Source: Phytophthora quininea (lineage: Eukaryota > Oomycota > Peronosporomycetes > Peronosporales > Peronosporaceae). From it: 64,000 bases of DNA. Shown here one piece after another: positions 44,442-55,403 of this stretch. The number at the start of each line of letters is the position of its first letter. Positions within the stretch are counted from its first letter, which is position 1. The notes below the pieces were generated by a model. The model saw nothing but the letters and a program-made list of their open reading frames with translations. It did not search any database and was not told where the DNA came from. Where the stretch lies: NCBI GenBank assembly GCA_011947345.1, contig JAAVTG010000531.1, forward strand, positions 682,001-746,000. Direction: 5' to 3'. The position numbers and the translations under genes are program-made.

Positions 44442-44880
44442 CAATTTTGCTCACCACTGGTTAGACGAAGGCGGCGAGTTGAGCTGCCGCCTGAATCTCC
44501 GCCATCTCCAAACGTTCGATCCCACCAGGTCTCGAACCGCTCCCAAAAGTTGGAGTTGTCTCCAGACCCAGAGCTACCGGTAGACCCAGGTCCGAGATAA
44601 CTGCCAGTACTCGCAGAGCTGGGTAGCGTCGATGAGTCGTCTGGTGTGCTGTAACCGTAGGACGTGGGGGCATGTGCAGCTCAATTGCTGCAGCTGCAGC
44701 ACCGAGTCGTTCTTCTTCAGCAGCAGAGCGATCGCTGTTGTCCACCTTGGAAAACGAAAAGCTTTTACTTGGTATGGCGGTCGCGGGGACGTCATTCTCG
44801 CCTCCATTCGTTGCGCTGACCAAATCGTCCACAGCGAGAAAAGCGAATGTAGTTACCACGACGACTTGGCCTAGACGCAT
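44442..44880 (-). CDS. Secreted EER-motif protein, RXLR-like effector candidate A
   Basis: The ATG at 44880 (MRLGQVVVVTTFAFLAV) starts a signal peptide of the kind common in Phytophthora effectors. About 55 residues in lies RSAAEEERLG, an EER motif, without a canonical RXLR before it. The central part is Ser/Gly/Thr-rich and the C-terminus has WERFETWWDRTFGDGG. The frame breaks at the GGGGG run 44666-44670 (plus strand). One added base gives the Ser-rich part and the WW motif, ending at 44442; unrepaired, the frame ends at 44461 with unlike sequence. The WW motif is shared with the next gene, which supports the repaired reading. Activity unknown. Confidence 0.65.
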
Positions 44881-45330
44881 GGCAGCAGAAGAAATCGACA
44901 AATGAGCACTGAGGTGCCGGATTTCGGCGTCGACCACATCAACAGCTCATGTTGACGTGGCAGGAAAAATCGGAGCCGGATGGGCTGGTGTAAAGTTTAT
45001 TCTCGACCAGATCGACCAGAACTCCGTCTAAAGCTATTCATTCTGGTGCTGCCGATGGCGTTTGAGATCGCGACAGCAACAGCGGCGATGAGTCCCTCTT
45101 CTTTGGATGTAGATTGATCCTTTACGTCGACGTAAATGACTTCCGTAGTGTTGTTCATATTTTTGAACACCTGCGAAGACACCGATGCAAGCGAACACAG
45201 CACTATAGTGTCGCTTCGAAAAGTGGATTGCACTCTTTCGTTCTTAGTTCTTTTCATGTGGCAAAAATCTAGTTCATTACGCTTTCTGGTAGACTTTACT
45301 CGCACTCGATGCTGGAACTTGGAAGCAAAT
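44881..45330. other. Spacer between the two effector candidates
   Basis: About 450 bases. It holds the promoter of candidate A and the 3' region of candidate B. No gene. Confidence 0.45.
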
Positions 45331-45816
45331 TCATCGCCCCCACAAGGTGGAGAATGGTGGGCAATAGCAGTCGGCCGGTTTACTGACGAAGCGTACGAGT
45401 CGTAGTTTCGTGTCGTCTGTGTCATCGTCGTCGTCAAACGCTCGCTTCCACCAGGTCTTGAATCGCTTCCAAGCACCTGGTTTGTCTTCAGACGCCGACC
45501 TAGAGCTAGACCCCGAATCGGAATAGCTCGCTGAGCTGTCTGCCGTCCCACCGCCACCCCAAACGGCAACATGTCCACCATTTGTAGCAGCATGACCTCC
45601 GCCACCAGCAGTAGCGTGTCCGCTGACAGCAACAGCATGTCCACCAACAGCAGTGGCATGTGCACCAGCAACAAATCGCTCTTCATCCGCAAAAACATCA
45701 CTTTCGTCAGAGGTAGTTAAAACATCATTTTTGACTTCGCTCGAAGCATTCGCCAAGTTATCGCCGCTGATGAGCAATGCAACCGTGGCCATTGCGATGA
45801 TTTGGATGAGACGCAT
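45331..45816 (-). CDS. Secreted EER-motif protein, RXLR-like effector candidate B
   Basis: 161 residues, unbroken. The ATG at 45816 (MRLIQIIAMATVALLISG) begins a signal peptide; the long in-frame extension to 46029 is untranslated-like. A DEER motif (VFADEERFVAG) stands about 45 residues in. Then comes a run of Gly/His/Ala units (GGHAVAVSGHATAGGGGHA), a Ser-rich segment, and the motif AWKRFKTWWKRAF before an acidic stretch. The layout matches candidate A 450 bases away, so they are tandem paralogues. RXLR-EER proteins enter host plant cells; here the RXLR itself is not seen, so the class is inferred. The His-rich repeat could bind metal. Confidence 0.68.
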   Translation of the reverse strand: MRLIQIIAMATVALLISGDNLANASSEVKNDVLTTSDESDVFADEERFVAGAHATAVGGHAVAVSGHATAGGGGHAATNGGHVAVWGGGGTADSSASYSDSGSSSRSASEDKPGAWKRFKTWWKRAFDDDDDTDDTKLRLVRFVSKPADCYCPPFSTLWGR

Positions 45817-46290
45817 GACTGAAGTATCGTGAGAGGTGACCACCGTAGAGAAAGTTGCCAACTGAGGTGGCCAGCATCGAAATGCTAACACGCTAACACG
45901 AAGCAGTGATGATGGCATGTGCAAAATTCTCATTCGGTCGAACAGATCGACAAATACATCATCGATTTGACAAGAAAAATGGCGTGTGTCCACGGCGAGA
46001 GCATCGGTTTTAGATCGGAAGGGGCCCAAGCTGCAATTGCAGCTACGCGTACATATTGATTGCCTTCCTGTGAATTAAACCGCGCGCTTTCCTCAGCATG
46101 ACAAAAGCGTAAGGCAATAGTAAATCCAATCTGAAGGTAGTGTCTACAGGAAACGAAGGTCACGACCGAATATTCGAGCTGTTGCTTGTGTGAACAAGAT
46201 TGCCGTTGTCAACTCACGAGCGTCAACACATTTGACGTTATGGCCACCTGAGTGATCCTGCTTTGCGTTATGTAGAGGTTGCTTGTCATT
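45817..46290. other. Intergenic up to the inverted-repeat arm
   Basis: About 470 bases, promoter side of candidate B. The inverted-repeat arm begins at its left boundary. No gene seen. Confidence 0.4.
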
Positions 46291-46598
46291 GCTGCAGCAA
46301 CTCTCGCTGCCCTTCGTCAGAAATCGCTCAACCCGACGATGTTGCGAAGTTAAAGTGGTAGGCGCGATAGCGCCCTGTAGATGTGTGCAAACTGAGTTCG
46401 GGGAATTCGCTCCTCCATGCTCGTCAATTGGTCTTGTTGATGATTCTGATGCTGGAGGTGTCATGGATATCGTCGTCGACAAACAGCATGCCAATAAAAT
46501 GGTCAACGTAATTCCATTTAGCTAGCACTATCAGCGCCGCCTCCTTATCTACTGTAACATGCAAGCATATACACTCGTCAATTCAGTCGCACTCCTGC

Positions 46599-48554
46599 TT
46601 AGTCGACCTCCTCGATCTTTGGGCCTTGGTCTGCGCCTGAAGGAGCCGCGCCTGCACTGGCACTTGGCATCCCACCAGGCATCCCATTCGCAGCGTCACC
46701 TGCATATACCTTCTGCAGCACTGGGTTCGCCACACTCTCCAGCTCCTTCTGCTTCGCCTCGAACTCGTCCTTTTCAGCCGCCTGGTTCGCGTCCAGCCAC
46801 TGCAGCGTCTCCGTCACCTTGTCGTCCACCACCTTCTTGTCAGCCTCCGGGATCTTCTCCTTCAGCTTCTCGTCGTTCAGGCTGTTGCGCAGACTGTAGG
46901 CGTAGTTCTCCAGCGCGTTCTTGGCCTCAATGCGGACCCTGTTGGCCTCGTCCTCCGATTTGTACTTCTCGGCCTCCGCCACCATGCGGTCGATCTCCGA
47001 CTGCGACAGACGGCCCTTGTCGTTCGTGATGGTGATCTTGTTCTCCTTACCGGTCGACTTCTCCACGGCCGACACGTTCAGGATGCCGTTGGCGTCGATG
47101 TCGAACGTCACGTCCACCTGCGGGACACCACGAGGCATCGGCGGCAGGCCGTCCAGACTGAACTTGCCCAGCAAATTGTTGTCGCGCGTCATGGACCGCT
47201 CGCCCTCGAAGACCTGGATCAGCACGCCTGGCTGGTTGTCTGCGTATGTCGAGAACGTCTCGGACTTCTTGGTCGGCACTGTTGTGTTGCGCGGGATCAA
47301 CGTCGTCATGACGCCGCCCGCCGTCTCCAAACCGAGCGACAACGGCGTCACATCCAGCAACAGCAAGTCCTGCAGTTTATCGGACGAATCATTGCCGCTT
47401 AGGATGGCCGCCTGGACGGTAGCACCGAAGGCCACGGCTTCGTCCGGGTTGATCGACTTGCACGGCTCCTTGCCGTTGAAGAAGTCCGACAGCAGCTGCT
47501 GCACCTTGGGGATACGGGTGGAACCGCCGACAAGGACAACCTCGTGCACCTGGCTCTTGGACAGCTTGGCGTCACGAAGCACCTTCTCCACGGGCTCCAT
47601 CGTCTTGCGGAAGTAGTCACCGCACATGTCCTCGAAACGAGCACGCGTGATGGTCGAGTTGAAGTCGATGCCGTCGAACAGAGAGTCGATCTCAATGTAC
47701 GCCTGGGCCGACGACGACAGCGTGCGCTTGGCACGCTCGCACGCAGTCCGCAGACGACGCAGCGCGCGCTGGTTCTCCGTGATGTCCTTGCGGTGCTTGC
47801 GCTTGAACTCCTGCACGAAGTGGTCCACCAGACGGTTGTCGAAGTCCTCGCCGCCCAGGTGCGTGTCGCCGGCCGTAGCCTTCACCTCGAAGATGCCTTC
47901 CTCGATGCTCAGCAGCGACACATCGAAGGTGCCGCCGCCCAGGTCGAAGATCAGCACGTTGCGCTCGCCGCCCTTCTTGTCCAGGCCGTACGCGATGGCG
48001 GCCGCCGTCGGCTCGTTGATGATGCGCAGCACGTTCATGCCGGCGATGGCGCCCGCGTCCTTGGTGGCCTGGCGCTGCGAGTCGTTGAAGTAGGCCGGCA
48101 CCGTGATGACGGCGTTCTTGACCTCCTTGCCGATGAAGGCCTCGGCCACCTCGCGCATCTTGATGAGCACCATGGACGAGATCTCCTCGGGCTGGAACGT
48201 CTTGCTCTCGCCCTTGAACTGCACCGTGATCTGCGGCTTGTCGCCGGCGCCCGACGTCAGCTTGAACGGCCAGTGCTTGATGTCGGCCTGCACGATCGGG
48301 TCCGAGAACTTGCGTCCGATCAGGCGCTTGGCATCGAACACCGTGTTGTGCGCGTTCATGGCCACCTGGTTCTTGGCGGCGTCGCCGATCAGACGCTCCG
48401 TGTCCGTGAAGGCCACGTACGACGGCGTCGTGCGGTTGCCCTGGTCGTTGGCGATGATCTCCACGCGGTCGTTCTGCCACACGCCCACGCACGAGTACGT
48501 CGTGCCCAGGTCGATGCCGACCGAGTATCCGGAAGTCGCTTGTTGTTGCGCCAT
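46599..48554 (-). CDS. Cytosolic Hsp70, copy 2
   Basis: 651 residues, unbroken, ending GPKIEEVD. It has the same three Hsp70 signatures as copy 1 ([39 protein letters not shown]). It is identical in protein to copy 3, which lies inverted 6.8 kb away. The N-terminal [11 protein letters not shown] differs from copy 1, and identity to copy 1 starts at codon 9. The C-terminal GGMP segment is shorter than in copy 1. A heat-shock element is at 48765. Confidence 0.96.
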   Translation of the reverse strand: MAQQQATSGYSVGIDLGTTYSCVGVWQNDRVEIIANDQGNRTTPSYVAFTDTERLIGDAAKNQVAMNAHNTVFDAKRLIGRKFSDPIVQADIKHWPFKLTSGAGDKPQITVQFKGESKTFQPEEISSMVLIKMREVAEAFIGKEVKNAVITVPAYFNDSQRQATKDAGAIAGMNVLRIINEPTAAAIAYGLDKKGGERNVLIFDLGGGTFDVSLLSIEEGIFEVKATAGDTHLGGEDFDNRLVDHFVQEFKRKHRKDITENQRALRRLRTACERAKRTLSSSAQAYIEIDSLFDGIDFNSTITRARFEDMCGDYFRKTMEPVEKVLRDAKLSKSQVHEVVLVGGSTRIPKVQQLLSDFFNGKEPCKSINPDEAVAFGATVQAAILSGNDSSDKLQDLLLLDVTPLSLGLETAGGVMTTLIPRNTTVPTKKSETFSTYADNQPGVLIQVFEGERSMTRDNNLLGKFSLDGLPPMPRGVPQVDVTFDIDANGILNVSAVEKSTGKENKITITNDKGRLSQSEIDRMVAEAEKYKSEDEANRVRIEAKNALENYAYSLRNSLNDEKLKEKIPEADKKVVDDKVTETLQWLDANQAAEKDEFEAKQKELESVANPVLQKVYAGDAANGMPGGMPSASAGAAPSGADQGPKIEEVD

Positions 48555-48764
48555 TGTGTCTTGTAGTCCTGTTTGTTTGCTATGCGTTACTCGCTGTCGA
48601 GTCTTGAGCTCCTCGATGCAAATTCAGAAGTGAGCTGATACGGAAGACGTGCATTTAACATGCCAAGGCGACCTGCGACCGCCGCATGCGGCTCCGAGTG
48701 CTGGTGGGGCATTCGAGAGCATTCCGGTACAGTCGATCTGCGCGTCGCATAATCCGAGTGAGCT

Positions 48765-48777
48765 TTCTAGAATGTCC
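48765..48777. promoter_or_regulatory. Heat-shock element of Hsp70 copy 2
   Basis: TTCtaGAAtgTCC, two perfect and one imperfect unit, about 210 bases upstream of the copy 2 ATG. The same element is present in the mirrored arm at 55181. Confidence 0.6.
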
Positions 48778-48880
48778 TGAATTGGGGCGAAAGATTTTTT
48801 GTGATATGATTTTTGTTGTCAATAAAAATATGTATTTTTGTATGCAAACTAACGGATATTCCCGATTACCATGTAAATGT

Positions 48881-51385
48881 GCCTATGTATGCAATTCCCC
48901 GAAACTAAGGTTCCCTGGTCAGTCGGCACATTATAATGCTCTCTACTGAAACAGAAGTTGATGCGCGATCGTGGATTTCGGCAGGAAGAGCTGGAAGCTT
49001 GACGGAGGCAGCTTCAGAGATGGCGACAATGTTTTCGTGAAATTTCATTAACCTACTCTTTTGTAGATCTGAATGGCAAATAGCTATTTGAAAGTTTCCT
49101 TCTACTCAGTGCTGTTGGTTGTCACACGTCTGTCAGTTTTAAACGGTGTCAATAATACATTCTGTCAAAGCAGAGGATGTGAAATCAAACGGACATTTTG
49201 ATACCCCTACCTAGGAAAAATCATGCAATGGCATCGTGCACTCCATTTACTCTCGAACCGTCCGATCTGGCACAGTGATGCGATGTCAGCATTTAGCAGC
49301 GATGAAGAACCATTACCTCCTTTCTGCGACAGTTACACCTCGTGACAGGCAGAACCATCATCGGGCGGAGACAGCGACGGCAGAGACATCGACTGCGGTG
49401 GAAAAGTAGCCATTGCTGCATCATTTTCTACAGCACCAACAAGGGAGTTCAGCCTTATGAGTATCTTTCCTACATTTTCACAAACAAAACAAGCGATGGA
49501 TAATCGTGACGCCTTTGTTCACACCGATACGAAACGAGCCGACTGTTAGTGCATGTTTTCAGATGCTATTCACACGACAATTGCCCGAACTGCTACAAGA
49601 TTCGTAGAGTCTTTGTGCAGGCAACCACTGAGCTGTTGACACTCTCTTACCACTCGACAGCGCCGAGTGCTCGCGGAGAGCTTCCGCCTGAGAAGACCCT
49701 GCACTTATCTGGCTGTACCTTTGCGGACGACAGCAAATGGGCAAAGGGGACTATCGTTCCTCGCAATCATACGCCCTGACGGCAGTCGTAACATTCAAGG
49801 GTGTTATGATTAGTGAAGGTAAGTCTTTGTCTCGTATGTTAGATATCCTAAAACCTTCGACAGGCGGAATGTGCTGGCTTAAAAACGACCCCGGCGATGT
49901 TGGTAGCTGTTTTCAACGGTCGACTGGGATCGCGTGCGTGGGCTCGAAATTCTCCTTTACAAGACAGCGTCAGAAAGTACATTCTGGAGGCCAATTCGTC
50001 CAACGGTACCTTCGCGAGAAATGTTTCAGCGGCGATCATACTGCCTCATGTTGACGCTAGGTGCACGTCGTACGACCATATCATCGTCGGGTTTGACGGC
50101 TAGTCGGTGATGGGTCACGCGACGTGGTATCCGGCCACGATGGAGCGTAGAATGACTGCGCATGTTCGTCGGTCTAAACAAGAAGGCCGACTCAGGCCAC
50201 ACAAGTCGCTGTGTGTGTCTGACAGTCTGATAAGTGGCGACACGTAATCCCGTGGTGCTTCCAGGTGATGCAAGTGCACACCGATGAATCGAGGTTTCTT
50301 TGTGAGGTTTATTTTTGTGTCCTATCCTACTGAGATACGTTAGAATCTTCGTAAAATTCGAAACGGAGTACTGCGAAATCAGCTTTAGCTCATTTTGAAA
50401 ATTTCCTTCCGCTCTAGATGTGATGATTTAAGCCAGGATCCACCTTGTTTTATACGTAAATATGGCTCAGCCATCATTATCCTCGTATAGCTGCGAAAGT
50501 AGTGACAACGCAAAAGCTGTGATTTAAGTCTCAATGACTTATCCTGTCCTTTGCAGAGCTCCACAGCACTGGGCAAGTCTCTACCGATGCCTCGCAGGCC
50601 ACCATCTCTATGACCATCGGGAGATTGTGGCCGTCGTCCTGCGTGTAGGTCAACATCAAGAAGGTGAGGGGAGTCGAGGAAGCCGTCGAAGTCCGACTCA
50701 CCACGGAGCGCCAACCATATCTCGGCCTCGATGGTCGCCGCGCCGTCGGAAAGAGAAAACATAGCCGGGATTTAGTCTAAATTTTGTACGATAAAAAGCG
50801 AGCCCCGTTCGCCGAATCGCAAGCAAGTGGTACTGCACTGTGAAACGGATGAAGTGGGCTCGTCACGAGGCCAACTGCCGATGTGGCAAGTTCACGGGTC
50901 TTCCCACGGGAGTTCCATTATAAGCGAAGGGGCACCACCGATGTACGAGGTGGGAGCGCATTTATGCTTGGATATCGTATCGAATGCTCGATGGGCCGGT
51001 AGTCCCGGTCTTGCCCTCTTCTTTGCTTGAGGCGGTGATGATGAGATAAGACGTTTCGAGCCTCCTTGGTTAGTCCCATCCCATAAAAATAACCCTGAAA
51101 CATACGTTTGGATTAACTATAGCATAATAAGAGCAACTATTCTTATTTCCGGGTTTAGTTTAATAAATGCCCTCGCGTCTGCAATAAGTGAATCTGCCAT
51201 ACTAAATATCCATCTGAGACGGCGTCATACCGGATGATACTAATGAACCATTTAGAGTTATCGAGATAATCGCCTTCAAAGTTAGGACACCGAATTTCGC
51301 ACTTATCTGAAGTTTCGAGAAAACGAGGGATTTGTGTTTTCCCCCTTCAACTGTCACTAAAGCGATTTCACTCCAGAAGCCAACC
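48881..51385. other. Spacer of inverted repeat, first part
   Basis: About 2.5 kb, AT-richer than the flanks. Small frames at 49549-49779 (HDNCPNCYKIRRVF) and 50385-50762 cannot be assigned. It is probably degenerate mobile DNA, but no family or terminal repeat was recognised. Confidence 0.4.
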
Positions 51386-53690
51386 ATGTCGACCGACCAA
51401 CTCCCGTCCGCTGCGGCGGCATGTACACCTCATCTACCCATGTTTGCGCCGCTGGTAGCCGCTCCCGAGCAGCGCACTGCCACGCCCTTGGCAACCGCTC
51501 CCGAACAGCTCTCGGCAAGTCCTCGATCTCCCTGTGTGACGCCGGCCAGTGCTGCCTCTGTCTGTGAAGAGTCCCAGTCTGATTACATCCAGCTAGCGCA
51601 GGACACCTCCATGTTCGGCTCGATTCTGATGAAGACAGCGAGGTCGTCTACGAAGAGGATAGTGAAGAATCTGACGAGAGTGCCTTTAGTGACGACGACG
51701 ACGATGACGCAGCTCCAGATGACGATGCTTTGACTGGCGAAAGCGAGCCTGAGGAAGATGAGGAGAACATAGGTATCAATGTGTCTGACTTTGATCTAAA
51801 CCAGTTCGTGAGCAGTCTTATCAGCGATGATAGTTGTGAGCGACGCTGCTTGCAAGGCAAAGCTCGCGAGTTGGAGTGGCTGACTTGATCGCTGGACTGG
51901 ATGACTAAGTCTGAACGGACGACATGTGTCTTGACGCTTGTGGGTGTGCTGATGCAGACGGACACTATAGAGAGACGTCGTGGCAAAGGCGAACGATAAA
52001 AATTCCATTACTACTTGCCATTTATAGGTCACACATGCCGCCCTTCATTTGCGCGTTGTCTGGGAGTACAGCCGCTGACAATTCAAAGCTACAAACGGTG
52101 GGTGTGCGAGGGGAATATCGCGGCCAAGGAACACGGCAACAGACTCAATACCAACGCAGCCAAGCCAAAGTCAACTTAGTATGGCTCGTGGAGTGGATTA
52201 AATCGTTCGTGGCAGAAGTTGGAGAGGTGGTGCCCGTGAGGGTGAGGATGCAGAAAACAAAGGACGGGCTGGTGAAGCGGTACTACAGTCGAGAAGATTA
52301 TACGCTCCTTCCTGCTACATTCACATGGGATTGTCTATACCAAGAGATGTTGAAGTACGCAAAGAGAGGCCTTAGTGTTCGGGAGCCGGTTCGCTCAACC
52401 TTTCGGAAACTGCTGTCGCTTCACTGCCCGACGATAACAATTCGGTCACCTCAGTCCAACGTGTGCGACTTGTGCACGATTTACCGGAACCGAATGAGCC
52501 ATAGAGTTGACATGGGACACGGAGAGGACTGAAGAGCTGGGCCAGCACACGGAGTCGGCTCGCCGTATGAAGTACGACGCCATAGTAACCTATTTGATTT
52601 ACCAAGAGCTGCTAACGGGATATTGATATATTTTTAATGTGTTTACAATGTTCAGACGTGAATATAAGAAAGACAAAGCTGCCGCTCGAACTTCTGGCGT
52701 GAATAACAACGAACTCGCCGTGATTGGCATGGACTTTTCACGGAATCTCACGATTCCGTCAGTCACTACCACCCCTCGCAGTGATATTTTTGCTCGCTGT
52801 TGGCTGTGAATCTATTCGGTATCTACTATGAGAACGATGGAACTCAAACAAACTATCTATACGACGAATTTGCAAGTGGAAAAGGAAGTGACCAAATTAA
52901 TTCCATACTGGACCACTTTATTCGGACCGCATTGATCCCAGCCGGTACGAAACATCTCATCATCTACGCCGACAATTGCTCCGGGCAAAATAAGAACAAC
53001 TACGTCATTAAGTTCTTTCTGACACAAGCTCAAATGGGTGTATTCGAGCGTGTAGACTACAAGTTTTTCGTAAAGGGGCACACGAAAAACTCGTGTGATC
53101 GCGGATTTGGACACATACACAACCACGTGAGCCGCACAGACTGTTGGATCATGGATCATATTGTCGAAGCTGTGAACGATTCCGCAACGACAAATCGAAC
53201 GGTGCATATTTCGCGTGACAACACATTTTTCAAGAGCTATAAGTCGCTGTTGACTGAGCTTTAAAAGAAACTCGACGGAATCCAGCAGTTCCAAATTTTT
53301 AGTATGGACCAAACTAACCCTGGCGTCGTCTTGTGCAAAAAGGGACCTGACGACCAAGGTGTTGACAAAGACATTCGACGCAAAATCGACAAGATCCTGA
53401 CGGACGGCGACAAGGTGGCTCGCATGACGATCCACTACCTCGAAGATCTGCCGTCCCCAACGCCGAAAGCCGAGAAGATCGCTGAGCTGTATACCAAGAT
53501 TCGTGAGTGCGTACCAGACGAATTTCAGAATAATCCTATCTACGCTGCCCCCAGTCAGGAGCAAGATGAGGACGCAAAGGCAGCCAAACAAGCGCGCTTG
53601 CTGCACCGTGCCGCAATGGCAGCTGTTGAAAAGATAACCAAGAGCGTCGTGGTGAATATGCTCACAGTGAAGACCCTCCTATCCCAATAA
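51386..53690 (+). mobile_element. Decayed transposase-like gene, DNCxGQNKNN type
   Basis: A disrupted coding region runs in several frames: an N-terminal Ala/Pro-rich part (MSTDQLPSAAAACTPH), an acidic Ser/Asp-rich part, then VWLVEWIKSFVAEVGEVVPV-like sequence (about 52180) with SNVCDLCTIYRNRM. The catalytic-like domain is at 52806-53260 (IYADNCSGQNKNNYV; GHTKNSCDRGFGHIHN), and a C-terminal part (53304-53690) follows. The motifs match a family of transposon-like proteins (DUF7869-like) widespread in oomycetes. Stops interrupt it within otherwise matching sequence (after LEWLT near 51885 and after RRRGKGER near 51997), plus frame changes near 51600, 52180, 52530 and 53265. It is therefore dead. 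No convincing terminal repeats were found. Confidence 0.65.
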
Positions 53691-53830
53691 ATCGCGTAAA
53701 TGAAGTGCAAGTGATATGGAAGCCAAACCACCAGGGTGATACTAATGTCCATGATTAAACAGAATGATACTACTCTCCAGCAATGTCACTATTGCGAATT
53801 TGACATTGAAACTCAGTTTTGAGCATCTTC

Positions 53831-54848
53831 TCATGAAAATTCATCGGAAAGGACGGTATCATTGGCTCCGGCGTAAAATTTCACGTCTAGACAGCCAATA
53901 AAAAAATACCATTTCATCGTCAGGGACGGGAGATATTTTTTCTCTCGGAGCCGTAACTCGGTCAAAACTTGCTTCTGGAACTGATGGATGGTCTCAAACG
54001 AAAGAGGATATAATTGTCTGTACGATGATGCGCTTAAATCGTGATTCGTACTTGAGTTCATAAGTACTCTTTTGCTTGACGCTGTCTCATCTACGGTTTG
54101 CTCTGAAAGACAACGTATTTTTGCTTTCGTCGTTGTTTGATAATATAACGCACGAGGAATACATGTCATTGCGTATAGCAAGGCGATGGTGCAGACGGTA
54201 AAAGAGCTGCCAGCTCTAAGATGATCGAAAGCAGTTGGCGGAATAGGATTTTGCCATTTCCTTGGCACGCAACTGTAAGATGAGCGTAGATATAGGAACA
54301 CCTCCTCCACGGAGGTCATTGACCCATTGCACGATCTCAGTTTCAGCAGAACGGGGCAAGACGGCGGCAGTACCGACAGCCCTTCGTTTTCGCACGCATG
54401 CGCCACGGTGTGTGCCACATGCCAATATGAGTCGGTGCTGATGGTGTCTCCACTGCAGCACCAACTTGCGGCGGCCTTTGTATGCCATGAAGTCCAGGCT
54501 GGACCAGAAATGCTCGATGGTAGCTCGAATTTTGTCGGATTTGCGTTGATGGTTTAGCACGTCTAGTTTAAGCTGATTTGTGTAGGAACTTAGAGCAAAC
54601 TTCTTGGCCGGTCTTCCGAGGTTAGCAAGCTTGGTCTTTGGTCTTTCTTTGGGCTTGAACGTTGAAGGGAGATGTCGGCGGCCATGATAATCGGCAAATG
54701 GCAGACGAGACTGGTGTGTGAGGACGGCTGCGTTGTCTCTGTTGAGAAGAGAGTGATAACAGTGGTTTTGGGTGGACAGAAGCAGCTTGTCTCTCTTGAC
54801 AAAAGGAATCACCTGCTGTAAACGAGAAAATCTGATTGGAGAGTGCAA
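53831..54848 (-). mobile_element. Pogo-like transposase N-terminal remnant
   Basis: The better part is 54216-54848: SSYTNQLKLDVLNHQRKSDK, TIEHFWSSLDF, then AETEIVQWVNDLRGGGVPIS. This is the helix-turn-helix entry of oomycete pogo/CENP-B-type transposases. The following stretch (53831-54418, another frame) no longer shows a DDE core. Disrupted, and inside the spacer of the inverted repeat. Confidence 0.55.
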
Positions 54849-55180
54849 GGTTGTCTCCCTTACGTAGTAGTTATTGGTTTGGATGATTCAAAGAAGTCCT
54901 TAAGGCGGGTGAAGATGCAAGCAGGTGGTCAATTTGGAAGTGAGGAAGCATCGCCTACGGAGATAGCCGCTTCCTACGATGTCCTACATCACATCTCAAT
55001 TTCTATCCTACAATCGGCGACGATCTCCAACTGCTGTAAACTCAACAGTAGTCTCCCTTTACTAAGGGAAGTTGGTACATTTACATGGTAATCGGGAATA
55101 TCCGTTAGTTTGCATACAAAAATACATATTTTTATTGACAACAAAAAATCATATCACAAAAAATCTTTCGCCCCAATTCA

Positions 55181-55193
55181 GGACATTCTAGAA
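55181..55193. promoter_or_regulatory. Heat-shock element of Hsp70 copy 3
   Basis: GGAcaTTCtaGAA, mirror of the copy 2 element, about 210 bases upstream of the copy 3 ATG. Two perfect units plus one imperfect. Confidence 0.6.
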
Positions 55194-55403
55194 AGCTCAC
55201 TCGGATTATGCGACGCGCAGATCGACTGTACCGGAATGCTCTCGAATGCCCCACCAGCACTCGGAGCCGCATGCGGCGGTCGCAGGTCGCCTTGGCATGT
55301 TAAATGCACGTCTTCCGTATCAGCTCACTTCTGAATTTGCATCGAGGAGCTCAAGACTCGACAGCGAGTAACGCATAGCAAACAAACAGGACTACAAGAC
55401 ACA

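Larger units (their letters stand above)
46291..48880. repeat. Left arm of 2.6 kb inverted repeat
   Basis: This arm pairs with 55077-57665 in opposite orientation; paired positions sum to about 103958. Over 46559-48880 reading shows no difference apart from one T-run length (five versus six T near 48813). The outer 270 bases carry scattered substitutions. The arm contains Hsp70 copy 2, its promoter and its 3' region. Homology ends sharply at 48880, inside the spacer side. Confidence 0.9.

Noticed and set aside
44997..45701. 234-residue reverse frame overlapping effector candidate B
   Set aside because: It overlaps the coding frame of candidate B in another phase and contains no signal peptide or motif. 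Its Met/Leu-rich start comes from reading the Gly/His repeat out of frame.
51235..53747. 11-base direct repeat 'tgatactaatg' on both sides of the decayed transposase
   Set aside because: Too short and too far from the coding ends to call a target-site duplication. No matching inverted termini were found.
51230..53870. Possible inverted termini around 51.23 kb and 53.87 kb sharing 'atgatac'
   Set aside because: Only seven bases agree and the surrounding sequence does not align.
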